NCBI GenBank assembly: GCA_021186555.1
Contig: JAJKFL010000039.1
Span: 42,882,597-42,946,596, forward strand
DNA: 64,000 bases
Reading direction: 5' to 3'
From: Reticulitermes speratus
Lineage: Eukaryota > Arthropoda > Insecta > Blattodea > Rhinotermitidae
This document shows positions 43,506 through 56,028 of this stretch, one piece after another. A program made the position numbers and the translations under genes. The notes below the pieces were generated by a model that saw only the letters and a program-made list of their open reading frames with translations, did no database searches and was not told where the DNA came from. Positions within the stretch are counted from its first letter, which is position 1, and every line of letters starts with the position of its first letter.

Positions 43506-44066
43506 TTCCCACAGTTAACAGCGATAAATTGCATACAAACATCACTCTGCAAGTCTCGGTAATACAGACAGATTTGTCCCTTGTCAAGCAGGAATCCTTG
43601 TATTTCTGTATACAAATAAGTCACAATATTATGACAAGACAGTCTGTGGCGCGCTCTGTAATGCAGTGCCCATACATCAGCAAAACGTCCTGTAGTTCCA
43701 AAATGCCACAGCCATAAATGCCATTATAATACGCCCGTCTGATCTCACTGTACTCAAATGCCCAACAGCAGTACATGCTGACATCTTGTACTAAATTGTA
43801 CCCAAATCAGATAGCTGTCACTAAGGCAGTTTTCATTAACTCGCACTTGTTCGAGATACTTGTTAAGGTCTGTAATAAATTTCACGAAAACCGGACACAG
43901 TTTAGTCGCTGATATTGTGTGCTTTCCGGACAGGCGGACGTAGCGTCCGCATAATGTTTCATTTTTACTCTGTAAAGAACGCCTAAACTGGGCTGTCGTG
44001 TAATTTCATTTCACTGGTTAAAATACTGCACGGTATTTGGGAAGGTTATGTGAGGTTACACACGGG
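43506..44066. other. Intervening sequence, nothing recognised
   Basis: A short frame at 43493-43717 overlaps the T114 edge and is not convincing. Confidence 0.4.
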
Positions 44067-44285
44067 TACACGGTGGCGCAGTTGGTTGAGGCACTGTGCT
44101 ACAAGCCGGAAGGTTACGGGTTCGATTTGCGATAGTGGCGTATGAATTTTTCATTGACTTACTCCTAGACATAGCTCTATTTTCGACTCAGGCTGGGAGT
44201 AAAGGCGGCCGGTGCCGACTCTCTGGAAACCTAGGAGTCTCAAATCCTGGAACACTCAGGGCCTGTACAGGGATTGCTTTATATT
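44067..44285 (+). mobile_element. SINE family C, decayed
   Basis: The head CACGGTGGCGCAGTTGGTTG is intact. The B box has decayed to GGGTTCGATTTGC and part of the body is deleted. It keeps AAAGGCGGCCGGTGCC, CTGGAACACTCAGGGCC and GGATTGCTTTA. Confidence 0.75.
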
Positions 44286-44447
44286 TATTTGGGCTAAGAT
44301 CGTTGGTGTAATCTCGAAGCAGTATTGGTGAGCTGAAAGTGTTTAGCTTTGAAGTGTCTCTTGTACATGAAACATGTAATTACTGATGTCAGTACTTCAC
44401 CATCCCTCTACAACGTATCTGAAGACTTACTGCATTTTTGGACTTAA

Positions 44448-44830
44448 GAGGAGGGGACAAGGGAATGGAGAAAATTGCACACTCAAGAGCTTCGTGGTCT
44501 GTGCTTCTCAGGCAAATATCCGGGTGGTAGATTCAAGAAGAATGATATAGGCGGGGCATGTGGCACATATAAGGTAGAGGAGACTGTAGACATGTTGTGG
44601 TGATAAAACGTGAAGAAATTAGACCACTCGGACAATCTGGTTTTATGGAGGACAGCACTTAAATAGATCTTACAGAAAGGAAACGTAAGGGCGTGGACTT
44701 GACTAATACTGCTCAAGGTTAGGACAAGTTGTGCACACAGCAGTGCACGTGTGACTTTTATACAGTGCAGGGCATTTCTTGGCTAGCTGAGCAACTGTTA
44801 GCTTTCTCAGGAGGGACTGTGCTCCAAAAA
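44448..44830 (+). mobile_element. LINE 3' end, plus strand, runs into the 19-bp array
   Basis: Frames interrupted by stops keep the order [14 protein letters not shown] text, SRRM...AGHVA and W.DSI-like text of the 49.5-kb LINE. The 3' part GGCATTTCTTGGCTAGCTGA and CTTTCTCAGGAGGGACTGTG matches the 3' UTR of that copy. The 19-bp minisatellite begins about 30 bp later. Confidence 0.7.
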
Positions 44831-44860
44831 ATATTTTTTTATACGGGCGTGCAGTTTTGT

Positions 44861-45636
44861 CTGTCATGTTACACTGTGTCCGCCGTGTTACACTGTGTCC
44901 GTCATGATACACTGTGTCCGTCATGGTACACTGTGTCCGTCATGGTACACTGTTTCCGTCATGTTACACTGTGTCCGTCATGCTACTCTGTGTCCGTCAT
45001 GTTACACTGTGTCCGTCATGCTACTCTGTGTCCGTCATGTTACACTGTCCGTCATGTTACACTGTGTCCGTCATGCTACTCTGTGTCCGTCATGTTACAC
45101 TGTGTCCGTCATGCTGCTGTGTCAGCCGCCGTGTTACACTGTTTCCGCCGTGTTACACTGTGTCCGTCATGGTACACTGTGTCCGTCATGGTACACTGTG
45201 TCCGTCATGTTACACTGTGTCCGTCATACTACTCTGTGTCCGTCATGTTACACTGTGTCCGTCATGCTGCTGTGTCCGTCATGTTACACTGTTATGTCAT
45301 GTTACACTGTGTCCGTCATGGTACACTGTGTCCGTCATGGTACACTGTGTCCGTCATGTTACACTGTCCGTCATGCTACTCTGTGTCCGTCATGTTACAC
45401 TGTGTCCGTCATGCTGCTGTGTCCGTCATGTTACACTGTGTATGTCATGTTACACTGTGTCCGTCATGTTACACTGTCCGTCATGTTACACTGTGTCCGC
45501 CATGTTACACTGTGTCCGTCATGTTACACTGTGTCCGTCATGTTAAAATGTGTCCGTCATGCTACACTGTGTCCGTTCATGTTACACGTGTTTTCCGTCA
45601 TGTTTACACTGTGTCCGTTCACTATGTTACACTGTG
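44861..45636. repeat. 19-bp minisatellite, about 41 copies
   Basis: The unit TGTTACACTGTGTCCGTCA is 19 bp. Variants are GGTACAC, GCTACTC and GCTGCTG. Because 19 is not a multiple of three, all three forward frames cycle through it without stops, giving spurious frames of up to 332 codons. The 3' edge is degenerate. Confidence 0.95.
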
Positions 45637-45683
45637 AACAGGCTTCTGAGGTAAATTCGCCCTGTAACACGCCATGTAGACAT

Positions 45684-45907
45684 GTAGCTCTACTGTTGAA
45701 CCTCGGCGCTAGATGGGCGTGGGTGGTCAACGCCACGACCCGGCCGCTTTGCTTCCTGGGAATAACTCGTTACCCATTGTACAGGAGGCTGGGTAGGCCC
45801 CAGGGTCGGTCTGGACCGGTGCTAAAAATCTCGCCCCCACCGGGATTCGATTCCCGGACCAACGAGCCCGTAGCAAGTAGTTGTACCGACTGAGCTATCG
45901 CGGCCCA
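45684..45907 (-). mobile_element. SINE family A, minus strand, tail missing
   Basis: The minus-strand head GGGCCGCGATAGCTCAGTCG carries a B box GGGAATCGAATCCCGG. The body runs through to CTAGCGCCGAGGTTCAAC and stops before the tail. Confidence 0.85.
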
Positions 45908-46390
45908 CGCAAAACATCGTGTTGCTGATGGTAATGTCTGGCCGTGAGTAGGAGGGAGTAGCAGGAATGTGTGGACAGGAGATTGATGGTGTGTGCTGTT
46001 AGGGGATATGTAGCGCTGGGAGGGCGAGCTGGTGGACGGCAGGCTCCAGCGGTGGGTCAGAATATGGTAAGAAATATTGCGTTACATGCAGACAGGAATG
46101 GTTTGAACAGTTTAAGACTATTAGCTTGTCGAACGGGGTTAACTCGTTAAGGAATGGTAGGTCTTTATTTCTGTATTTAAATATCTGAAATAAATCGCTC
46201 TTCATTCAACAGGGAGGCAGTAGGTTCATCCGAAACGTCGGTGTTCACATCACTATACAATGTGTTACAAGTGGCAGGATCAAATCACGAAATGACGCGT
46301 CGTATGTAGAAGTTGTGAATAAAAGCGGAAATAAATTAATGCCAATTACAATCCCGTTAACAACTAAATATAACATTAATTTTATATGAA
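45908..46390. other. Intervening sequence, nothing firm
   Basis: CATCCGAAACGTCGGTG at about 46228 recalls the hairpin-core block. No gene is seen. Confidence 0.4.
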
Positions 46391-48856
46391 TACAGTCCGT
46401 ACCGCGCAGTAAACACACTCCGTCTCAGTTATACAAACCAGTCAGTTAATGTTGTACAGTGAAATAATCGCTGTTTGTTCTGAGATCCACACAAAACACA
46501 TAAATACAGTCCGTACCGCGCAGTAAACACACTCCGTCTCAGTTATACAAACCAGTCAGTTAATGTTGTACAGTGAAATAATCGCTGTTTGTTCTGAGAC
46601 CCACACAAAACACATAAATACAGTCCGTACCGCGCAGTAAACACACTCCGTCTCAGTTATACAAACCAGTCAGTTAATGCTGTACAGTCAAATAATCGCT
46701 GTTTGTTCTGAGATCCACACAAAACACATAAATACAGTCCGTACCGCGCAGTAAACACACTCCGTCTCAGTTATACAAACCAGTCAGTTAATGTTGTACA
46801 GTGAAATAATCGCTGTTTGTTCTGAGATCCACACAAAACACATAAATACAGTCCGTACCGCGCAGTAAACACACTCCGTCTCAGTTATACAAACCAGTCA
46901 GTTAATGTTGTACAGTGAAATAATCGCTGTTTGTTCTGAGACCCACACAAAACACATAAATACAGTCCGTACCGCGCAGTAAACACACTCCGTCTCAGTT
47001 ATACAAACCAGTCAGTTAATGTTGTACAGTGAAATAATCGCTGTTTGTTCTGAGACCACACAAAACACATAAATACAGTCCGTACCGCGCAGTAAACACA
47101 CTCCGTCTCAGTTATACAAACCAGTCAGTTAATGTTGTACAGTGAAATAATCGCTGTTTGTTCTGAGATCCACACAAAACACATAAATACAGTCCGTACC
47201 GCGCAGTAAACACACTCCGTCTCAGTTATACAAACCAGTCAGTTAATGTTGTACAGTGAAATAATCGCTGTTTGTTCTGAGATCCACACAAAACACATAA
47301 ATACAGTCCGTACCGCGCAGTAAACACACTCCGTCTCAGTTATACAAACCAGTCAGTTAATGTTGTACAGTGAAATAATCGCTGTTTGTTCTGAGATCCA
47401 CACAAAACACATAAATACAGCCCGTACCGCGCAGTAAACACACTCCGTCTCAGTTATACAAACCAGTCAGTTAATGTTGTACAGTAAATAATCGCTGTTT
47501 GTTCTGAGATCACACAAAACACATAAATACAGCCCGTACGCGCAGTAAACACCGTCTCAGTTATACAAACAGTCAGTTAATGTTGTACAGTGAAATAATC
47601 GCTGTTTGTTCTGAGATCCACACAAAACACATAAATACAGTCCGTACCGCGCAGTAAACACACTCCGTCTCAGTTATACAAACCAGTCAGTTAATGTTGT
47701 ACAGTGAAATAATCGCTGTTTGTTCTGAGATCCACACAAAACACATAAATACAGTCCTTACCGCGCAGTAAACACACTCCGTCTCAGTTATACAAACCAG
47801 TCAGTTAATGTTGTACAGTGAAATAATCGCTGTTTGTTCTGAGATCCACACAAAACACATAAATACAGCCCGTACCGCGCAGTAAACACACTCCGTCTCA
47901 GTTATACAAACCAGTCAGTTAATGTTGTACAGTGAAATAATCGCTGTTTGTTCTGAGACCCACACAAAACACATAAATACAGTCCGTACCGCGCAGTAAA
48001 CACACTCCGTCTCAGTTATACAAACCAGTCAGTTAATGTTGTACAGTGAAATAATCGCTGTTTGTTCTGAGATCCACACAAAACACATAAATACAGCCCG
48101 TACCGCGCAGTAAACACACTCCGTCTCAGTTATACAAACCAGTCAGTTAATGCTGTACAGTCAAATAATCGCTGTTTGTTCTGAGATCCACACAAAAACA
48201 TAAATACAGTCCGTACCGCGCAGTAAACACACTCCGTCTCAGTTATACAAACCAGTCAGTTAATGCTGTACAGTCAAATAATCGCTGTTTGTTCTGAGAT
48301 CCACACAAAACACATAAATACAGCCCGTACCGCGCAGTAAACACACTCCGTCTCAGTTATACAAACCAGTCAGTTAATGCTGTACAGTCAAATAATCGCT
48401 GTTTGTTCTGAGATCCACACAAAACACATAAATACAGTCCGTACCGCACAGTAAACACACTCCGTCTCAGTTATACAAACCAGTCAGTTAATGCTGTACA
48501 GTCAAATAATCGCTGTTTGTTCTGAGATCCACACAAAACACATAAATACAGTCCGTACCGCGCAGTAAACACACTCCGTCTCAGTTATACAAACCAGTCA
48601 GTTAATGCTGTACAGTGAAATAATCGCTGTTTGTTCTGAGATCCACACAAAACACATAAATACAGTCCGTACCGCGCAGTAAACACACTCCGTCTCAGTT
48701 ATACAATCCAGTCAGTTAATGCTGTACAGTGAAATAATCGCTGTTTGTTCTGAGATCCACACAAAACACATAAATACACTGTGTGGGCAGAACGTAGAAT
48801 TGTTGAATGTTAAACTGGTGGTACATATAGTAACCACTGGGCTTTAAAGGGTTAAA
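46391..48856 (-). mobile_element. T114 copy 8: about 21 uninterrupted monomers plus one head, minus strand
   Basis: The monomer array runs from 46391 to 48778 and the head (GGGCAGAACGTAGAATTGTT ... CCACTGGGCTTTAAAGGGTTAA) closes it at 48856. Monomers with CAGTCAAATAATCG and GCTGTACAG cluster at 48140-48510. A deletion-rich stretch lies at 47480-47575. It is a single-head expansion, unlike the multi-head arrays at 22 and 42 kb. Confidence 0.92.
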
Positions 48857-49470
48857 TTTCTAACTGGGTAGAATGCAGTGTAAGGGCGGGATCAAGACAG
48901 GCCTCGCCAGATGATAAACGAACTGTCAACAGCGACAAACAGCTACATTGCGCAGTAGTTATGCCATCACTTGCCTTGGCATTCCATAGAAGGTTACTTT
49001 GCCTTGAGTTAACAGTACATATTGCTCTGATACCGTTCTGCCTTAAATCACTGCCGCTTATGCACTATACAGAGTGTCCTACAAGCCTCGTGACTTTGTT
49101 CTTGTCTTGTATCAAGTCAGGTACATGCCTGTCAGACTGGCACTTTTATTTTCTGATCAGATATATATCGTGCTTTGTAGTTAAGAGCTCTCTTTTTATG
49201 ACAAGAGGAGAAGCAAACGCTTGAATTTGAATTCAGGTGTAACCCTTTACAGGCTAAGTGAAAGTACTTTTCTATCTAATGCTTCCAGATTTCCGAAAGA
49301 GCATTGCTTTTATGAAGGTTCCCAGGCTTCGTCCATTTGTGTTTCTGGTAACAGCAACATTAAGAGGAGTATGGAGCATTGGTAGAACTTAAGAGCAGAT
49401 TGAAGTCACGTAATGCTTCCAGCTTGCTATCCAACAATACAAACATTAAGATATACAGAACTATAATTTT
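48857..49470. other. Intervening sequence, nothing recognised
   Basis: An 87-codon frame at 48961-49224 has no family motif. Confidence 0.4.
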
Positions 49471-49975
49471 GTTGTTGTTTTGTATGGGTGTGAAACTTGG
49501 TCTGTCACACTGAGGGAGGAACATAGGCTGAGGGTGTTCGAGAATAGGGTGCTGAGAGGGATATTTGGGGCTAAGAGGGACGGGGTAACAGGGGAGTGGA
49601 GAAGACTACATAACGAGGAACTTAATGATCTGTACTGATCACCAAATATCACTCGGGTGATCAAATGAAGAAGAATGAGGTGGGCGGGGCATGTAGCACG
49701 AATGGGGGAGGGGAGAGGTGCATACAGAATTTTGGTGGGGAGACCTGAGGGTAGGAGACCACTTGGAGGACCTAGGCTTAGATGGGAGGATAATATTAAA
49801 ATGGATCTTCAAGAAGTGGGATGGGGGCATGGACTGGATTGATATGGCTCAGGATAGGGACAGGTGGCGGGCTGTTGTGAGTGCGGTAATGAACCTTCGG
49901 GTTACATAAAACGCGGTGAATTTCTTGACTAGCGGACGACCTGTTAGCTTCTCAAGAAGGACTGTGCTACATGCA
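49471..49975 (+). mobile_element. Best-preserved LINE C-terminus and 3' UTR
   Basis: Translation from 49471 gives [39 protein letters not shown] and an in-frame TGA. After it come [40 protein letters not shown] and MDLQEVGW. A frameshift follows, then [20 protein letters not shown] in another frame, stopping after NLRVT. This block order is typical of the end of insect RTE/Jockey-like reverse transcriptase ORFs. About 70 bp of 3' UTR ends in (GTTA)n. It is 5'-truncated and non-functional. Confidence 0.85.
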
Positions 49976-49998
49976 GTTAGTTAGTTAGTTAGTTAGTT
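49976..49998. repeat. (GTTA)n tail of the LINE
   Basis: Five to six GTTA units directly follow the 3' UTR. The inverted copy at 62.94 kb has the same tail, read as (TAAC)n. Confidence 0.85.
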
Positions 49999-50070
49999 AT
50001 GGCCATTCATTGGTGGAGTGATACTGACAAGAGAAAACCAAAGTACTGGGAGAAAAACATTATACAGACA
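49999..50070 (-). mobile_element. SINE family D internal fragment
   Basis: ATTGGTGGAGTGATACTGAC and GAGAAAACCAAAGTACTGGG match the ACCGGTGGAATGAAACTGAC and GGGAAAACTAAAGTACTGGG blocks of the 54.2-kb copy. Confidence 0.5.
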
Positions 50071-50075
50071 ACATT

Positions 50076-51864
50076 CGTCAGTACCTAGGGCCAGACCAGT
50101 TCAGGCCACACACATCCTATACACTGAACGTCAGTACCTAGGGCCAGACCAGTTCAGGCCACACACATCCTATACACTGAACGTCAGTACCTAGGGCCAG
50201 ACCAGTTCAGGCCACACACATCCTATACATGAACGTCAGTACCTAGGGCCAGACCAGTTCAGGCCACACACATCCTATACACTGAACGTCAGTACCTGGG
50301 CCAGCCCAGTTCAGGCCACACACATCCTATACACTGAACGTCAGTACCTAGGGCCAGACCAGTTCAGGCCACACACATCCTATACACTGAACGTCAGTAC
50401 CTAGGGCCAGACCAGTTCAGGCCACACACATCCTATACACTGAACGTCAGTACCTAGGGCCAGACCAGTTCAGGCCACACACATCCTATACACTGAACGT
50501 CAGTACCTAGGGCCAGACCAGTTCAGGCCACACACATCCTATACACTGAACGTCAGTACCTAGGGCCAGACCAGTTCAGGCCACACACATCCTATACACT
50601 GAACGTCAGTACCTAGGGCCAGACCAGTTCAGGCCACACACATCCTATACACTGAACGTCAGTACCTAGGGCCAGACCAGTTCAGGCCACACACATCCTA
50701 TACACTGAACGTCAGTACCTAGGGCCAGACCAGTTCAGGCCACACACATCCTATACACTGAACGTCAGTACCTAGGGCCAGACCAGTTCAGGCCACACAC
50801 ATCCTATACACTGAACGTCAGTACATAGGGCCAGACCAGTTCAGGCCACACACATCCTATACACTGAACGTCAGTACATAGGGCCAGACCAGTTCAGGCC
50901 ACACACATCCTATACACTGAACGTCAGTACATAGGGCCAGACCAGTTCAGGCCACACACATCCTATACACTGAACGTCAGTACCTAGGGCCAGACCAGTT
51001 CAGGCCACACACATCCTATACACTGAACGTCAGTACATAGGGCCAGACCAGTTCAGGCCACACACATCCTATACACTGAACGTCAGTACATAGGGCCAGA
51101 CCAGTTCAGGCCACACACATCCTATACACTGAACGTCAGTACCTAGGGCCAGACCAGTTCAGGCCACACACATCCTATACACTGAACGTCAGTACCTAGG
51201 CCAGACCAGTTCAGGCCACACACATCCTATACACTGAACGTCAGTACCTAGGGCCAGACCAGTTCAGGCCACACACATCCTATACACTGAACGTCAGTAC
51301 CTAGGGCCAGACCAGTTCAGGCCACACACATCCTATACACTGAACGTCAGTACCTAGGGCCAGACCAGTTCAGGCCACACACATCCTATACACTGAACGT
51401 CAGTACCTAGGGCCAGACCAGTTCAGGCCACACACATCCTATACACTGAACGTCAGTACCTAGGGCCAGACCAGTTCAGGCCACAGACATCCTATACACT
51501 GAACGTCAGTACCTAGGGCCAGACCAGTTCTGGCCACACACATCCTATACACTGAACGTCAGTACCTAGGGCCAGACCAGTTCAGGCCACACACATCCTA
51601 TACACTGAACGTCAGTACCTAGGGCCAGACCAGTTCAGGCCACACACATCCTATACACTGAACGTCAGTACCTAGGGCCAGACCAGTTCAGGCCACACAC
51701 ATCCTATACACTGAACGTCAGTACCTAGGGCCAGACCAGTTCAGGCCACACACATCCTATACACTGAACGTCAGTACCTAGGGCCAGACCAGTTCAGGCC
51801 ACACACATCCTATACACTGAACGTCAGTACCTAGGGCCAGACCAGTTCAGGCCACACACATCCT
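50076..51864. repeat. 53-bp minisatellite, about 34 copies
   Basis: The unit GAACGTCAGTACCTAGGGCC..CCAGTTCAGGCCACACACAT..ATACACT is 53 bp (for example 50126 to 50179). It is very homogeneous. A TACATAGG variant clusters at 50820-51090. The last unit passes directly into LINE sequence at ATCCTCCCAT. Confidence 0.96.
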
Positions 51865-52110
51865 CCCATTTAAGCCTAGGCGTTCCAAGTTTTCTCCTTC
51901 CTTCATGTTTCCTTACCAAAATCTTTTGTGCACTTTTATTTCCCCTGATACTTGCCACATTCCCGCCTATTTTATTTTCCTTTGTTTGATCACTTCTGTG
52001 CAGTATGAGAGCATCAGATCATAAAGTTACTCATTATACAGTCTTCTCCAGTCTTGTGTTTCTCCCACGTAGGCCCAAACACTATCCTCAGCATCCTACA
52101 GTCGAAAATC
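51858..52110 (-). mobile_element. LINE fragment, minus strand, fused to the 53-bp array
   Basis: ATCCTCCCATTTAAGCCTAG, CAAGTTTTCTCCTTCCTTCA, CTTACCAAAATCTT and CTTGCCACATTCCCGCC follow the antisense order of the LINE copies at 53.4 and 56.9 kb, covering the Gly-Arg-Pro to AGHVA region, and continue through GTGTTTCTCCCACG. Confidence 0.6.
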
Positions 52111-53104
52111 CTTAGCCTATGTCAAACCGCAAACATGATAACTACAAATATAGACCGTGTGAAACGAATACAATCGGTCCTCAATAACCCTGAAGAATTG
52201 AAATGATGGAGTTTTGCTCCCCACATATCTGCATATGGCGCCTCAAGGTGTTCGCATGGCACCCGGTATTTGCTGTGTCTGTCCTTGCCGCTAGTTACTA
52301 ACGGGACTTCATACATTTTCATTGATACACCTCAGCAACATATGTAGCTTGTTGCTGCCAATCGCACGAGCTGTATTTGTGTTGGTACCACTGCAGGAAT
52401 ACTTAGCTTGCACATGAACAGAGCTGAACACACGTCACTAATGACCTTATGCCGTGTACAGTGACCTTAAAGTAAGAGTTTCTGTTACAGTTGACGTAAC
52501 TAAGTGCCTTACATACATTTCATTCATAAATGAGCAGAAGCATCCGTCCTTCGTCAGGATGTGTTTGGTCTCTGTCACTATATCGCAGTATGCTGTAACT
52601 TTGTACAAGGAAGACGTCGGTCGCGTCGCCAAGCTCGTACGTCGCTCAAAGAGCCATGGAAATCGTACAGTTTGGCAGGAGCAGGGGTAAAGTTGGTAAC
52701 ATGTTTGGTTGTTCTCTGTGAGGTTTGGGTCAGAAAGAGATATGTTGCATGTTGGGCGAGATCATTTCAAAGTGTGTATTAGCTTCGTCATGTTAGACTT
52801 TATGTTCTCGTGTCTGTCTGTCTGTCTGGAACATCTCGAGAGCTGCTGGGCGAAATTACACGAAATTTGATGTTGGAGCATTGTACTGAAATTGTTTGAC
52901 ATTATGAAGTTTAGTTGATAACTGGCACTTTGCGTGCAGCTGCACGTGTGGAGCTGCTGCGTCTTGAGCCTGGCTGGCTAAATGTGTGTGGGTAAAAGTG
53001 GAACATGTCTTAATTTGCGTACAGTTTTGTGAAAAGTAATTACACAACAGGAAGGAATGCGCTAGAATACTGAGCTAATTAAATATGCGTTTGACTAATG
53101 AAAG
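52111..53104. other. Intervening sequence, nothing recognised
   Basis: Several short overlapping frames occur on both strands and none has a family motif. A (TGTC)n tract lies at 52812-52830. Confidence 0.4.
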
Positions 53105-53414
53105 AAAGAAACAACCAACCAATTAAACAACCAACCAAACAACCAATCAAACTACCAACCAACCAATCAAACAACCAACCAAACAACCAACCAAACTACC
53201 AACCAAACAACCAATCAAACAACCAATCAAACAACCAACCAACTAACCAAATAACTAAACAAAAAAACAACCAACCAAAAAACCAACCAACCAACAAACA
53301 ACCAACCAAAAAAACCCAACCAAACAACCAACCAAACAACCAACGAAAAAACCAACCAACCAAACAACCAACCAAAAAACCAACTAACCAAACAACGAAC
53401 GAACCAACCAGCCA
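53105..53414. repeat. (CAAC/CAAA)n tetranucleotide array, about 310 bp
   Basis: Tetramers AACC, AACA, AATC and AAAA alternate. It sits on the 3' side of the minus-strand LINE at 53.43 kb, where other copies carry (TAAC)n. It produces Asn/Pro/Thr-rich spurious frames. Confidence 0.93.
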
Positions 53415-53426
53415 TAACCTGCAGTA

Positions 53427-53760
53427 GGGTGCTTCTTCAGAAGCTGACAGTTCTTCAGCTGGTCAATGAATTTCCCGCACTTTATGGAACCCTAATGTTC
53501 GTCACCGTTTTCACAACAGCCCACGTCTTCTCCATACCCAGTCCACTTGTCCCATCCTATATCTTTAGGATCCTTGTCCATATTGTCCTCGCATTTACGC
53601 TTAGCTCTACCACCTGGTCTCTTTCCCTCAGCCACGTTTCCCCACCAGAACACGTATGCATCATGGTGCCACGTGACCCCACCTCCTCCCATGTCATCCT
53701 CCGTGACTAGATAACCCGCATAACATTTTTCAGGCAATACAAATCATGCAACTCCTCCCT
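53427..53760 (-). mobile_element. LINE 3' end, minus strand
   Basis: The minus-strand translation contains GNVAEGKRPGGRAKRKCEDN (Gly-Lys-Arg-Pro block), DKDPKDIGWDKW and a decayed DRDRW region. The 3' UTR CTTCTTCAGAAGCTGACAGT, ending beside the CAAC array, matches the 56.9-kb copy. Confidence 0.75.
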
Positions 53761-54192
53761 CTGAGACCCAACATCGAACTCAGCACCTTCAGTACAAAGC
53801 AGCAGCACACTCAGTCGTGCTCTCGCTATAGTTGTGCTCACATTCCGCACTCTCACTCTCTTCAGAAGTCAGTCTCCTGTTTGCCCGAGCCCCACACAAA
53901 GTAGGTGACCTTGAAAGTCACAGGTATCCTGTGGCCTGTCAGCGGACTGTATCTGTGACAGAACAGGCCGGCCACTCAATGCCGACAGACAAAACATCAT
54001 CACACATATATATATATCTCAAACCCGCCCTTCTAACAGTCAAAAAAGGCTGAATTTGACGCCATCGCATTGTGACACTGTGCACCTTCTTATGCAGGGA
54101 GCAGTCACAAGCATAACAATCCAGCTAATTCAGAGATGCTACTCAATTCTATAAAGTGGTCCCTAATATTAGTGGGCCCTGTTTTTTTAGTG
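53761..54192. other. Intervening sequence, nothing recognised
   Basis: No family assigned. A short (AT)n tract lies at 54007-54017. Confidence 0.4.
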
Positions 54193-54400
54193 AAGGGCCC
54201 CGCAGCAGATGCTACGGACGCATCACAGCCTTAAGGCTTATTGTGCAACCCTGTTTTTCCGTGTAATGGAGCACCGGTGGAATGAAACTGACAGGGGAAA
54301 ACTAAAGTACTGGGGGAAAAACCTGTCCCAGTGCTACTTTGTCCACCATAAATCCCACATGGACTGACCTGGGATCGAACCCGGGTCTCATCGGTGAGAG
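54193..54400 (-). mobile_element. SINE family D copy, minus strand, head incomplete
   Basis: GAAGGGCCCCGCAGCAGATG, GAGCACCGGTGGAATGAAAC, AAGTACTGGGGG, AATCCCACATGGACTGACCT and B box GGGATCGAACCCGGG are present. The A-box part is lost and CTTCATCTTCATC is deleted. Confidence 0.8.
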
Positions 54401-55251
54401 TGGGTCCTTAGTATGGCTCCTATATTTTTTTCGAAAAGTCGTGTGCCCCTGGTCTGCCTTGTGGGCCCCTGTCAACAGAAGACGTGCAGTGTCTCAGCAC
54501 ACTGCTGTGACCAGCTCGTGTTAACACCGAGGTACGACTGCAAGCCAACTGGCAGCGTCTTGTAAGTGGAGCGAGCGAGCGAGCGAAATGTTGGACCTGT
54601 TCCCGGCACACTCCCACGTGCGCACAGACCTGTTCCTGGTGTCGTGTTGACAATTACTGACCTTCATTAGCGAGACAGGTAGAAAGCTGTCTGGCTGGCT
54701 TCGTATAGGCCGACAAACAGCAACCAGCTCCATGCAGCACAGGCCCACCTGTGACGCTGATAGTCACCTAACTGTCCTAGAAATTTCCCTCATTTGCTGA
54801 AACCCAAAGGTTCCCCAGCAGTGTGCCACAGGACCCTACCCTGAGCCAGATTAATCCAGCGTTACCGGAAGGTCTGAATTTGTGACGATTGAGGTCTCCA
54901 CAACTGGGAGTGTCCAGTCACTGTCCTAGCGGAAGTGACGTTGTGGACTTTACGTGAAGCTTTATGCTTCCATGCTCAGGAGAGCTACTCTGAATATGGA
55001 GGAGGCAGATTCAACCGAAACTTTGGAAACTTTCTAGCAAATTACACGGCGTCATATGCAGGAAGGCCGAAGTATAGGCTTTCACGCCCTACGTACATAA
55101 ACGTGAGTTCAAACAATGGCATCCTTCGTAGCTGTGGGCTGGGGGCGTAGCACGAACTGGTACCGCTTAATGCGCCAATTGCGAAACATCTCAAGGTCAT
55201 TCGACATTCACTTGTCACTAGTTGCGCCCGGCTCGACGGACATGTAGGTGA
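54401..55251. other. Intervening sequence, nothing recognised
   Basis: A 71-codon frame at 54935-55150 and opposed frames are present without family motifs. Confidence 0.4.
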
Positions 55252-55960
55252 TTTCTTACTAATGCCACCTGCACACAACTGTCACATTGACCTATCATCG
55301 TCTTCTTACTAATGCCACCTGCACACAACTGTCACATTGACCTATCTTCATCTTCTTACTAATGCCACCTGCACACAACTGTCACATTGACCTATTATCG
55401 TCTTCTTACTAATGCCACCTGCACACAACTGTCACATTGACCTATCATCGTCTTCTTACTAATGCCACCTGCACACAACTGTCACACATTGACCTATCAT
55501 CATCTTCTTACTAATGCCACCTGCACACAACTGTCACATTGACCTATTATCGTCTTCTTACTAATGCCACCTGCACACAACTGTCACATTGACCTATCAT
55601 CGTCTTCTTACTAATGCCACCTGCACACAACTGTCACATTGACCTATCATCGTCTTCTTACTAATGCCACCTGCACAAACTGTCACATTGACCTATCATC
55701 GTCTTCTTACTAATGCCACCTGCACACAACTGTCACATTGACCTATCATCGTCTTCTTACTAATGCCACCTGCACACAACTGTCACATTGACCTATCATC
55801 GTCTTCTTACTAATGCCACCTGCACACAACTGTCACATTGACCTATCATCGTCTTCTTACTAATGCCACCTGCACACAACTGTCACATTGACCTATCATC
55901 GTCTTCTTACTAATGCCACCTGCACACAACTGTCACATTGACCTATCATCATCTTCTTTA
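55252..55960. repeat. 50-bp minisatellite, about 14 copies
   Basis: The unit TCTTCTTACTAATGCCACCT..TGTCACATTGACCTATCATCG is 50 bp (for example 55801 to 55851). Variants are TTATCG, TTCATC and TCATCA before the next TCTTC. Confidence 0.95.
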
Positions 55961-56028
55961 AGATCACACCTTCATTATCCCACAAGAGAGACAGGAAAAT
56001 ATTCCCTTGGAATGCAGTGTGTACCTGA

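Noticed and set aside
44729..45893. Cys/His-rich frames of 210-332 codons that look like a repetitive secreted protein
   Set aside because: They come from the 19-bp minisatellite, where all three frames are open. The ends run into LINE and SINE A sequence.
53098..53427. Asn/Pro/Gln-rich 109-codon frame
   Set aside because: It is a translation of the (CAAC/CAAA)n tetranucleotide array beside a LINE tail.
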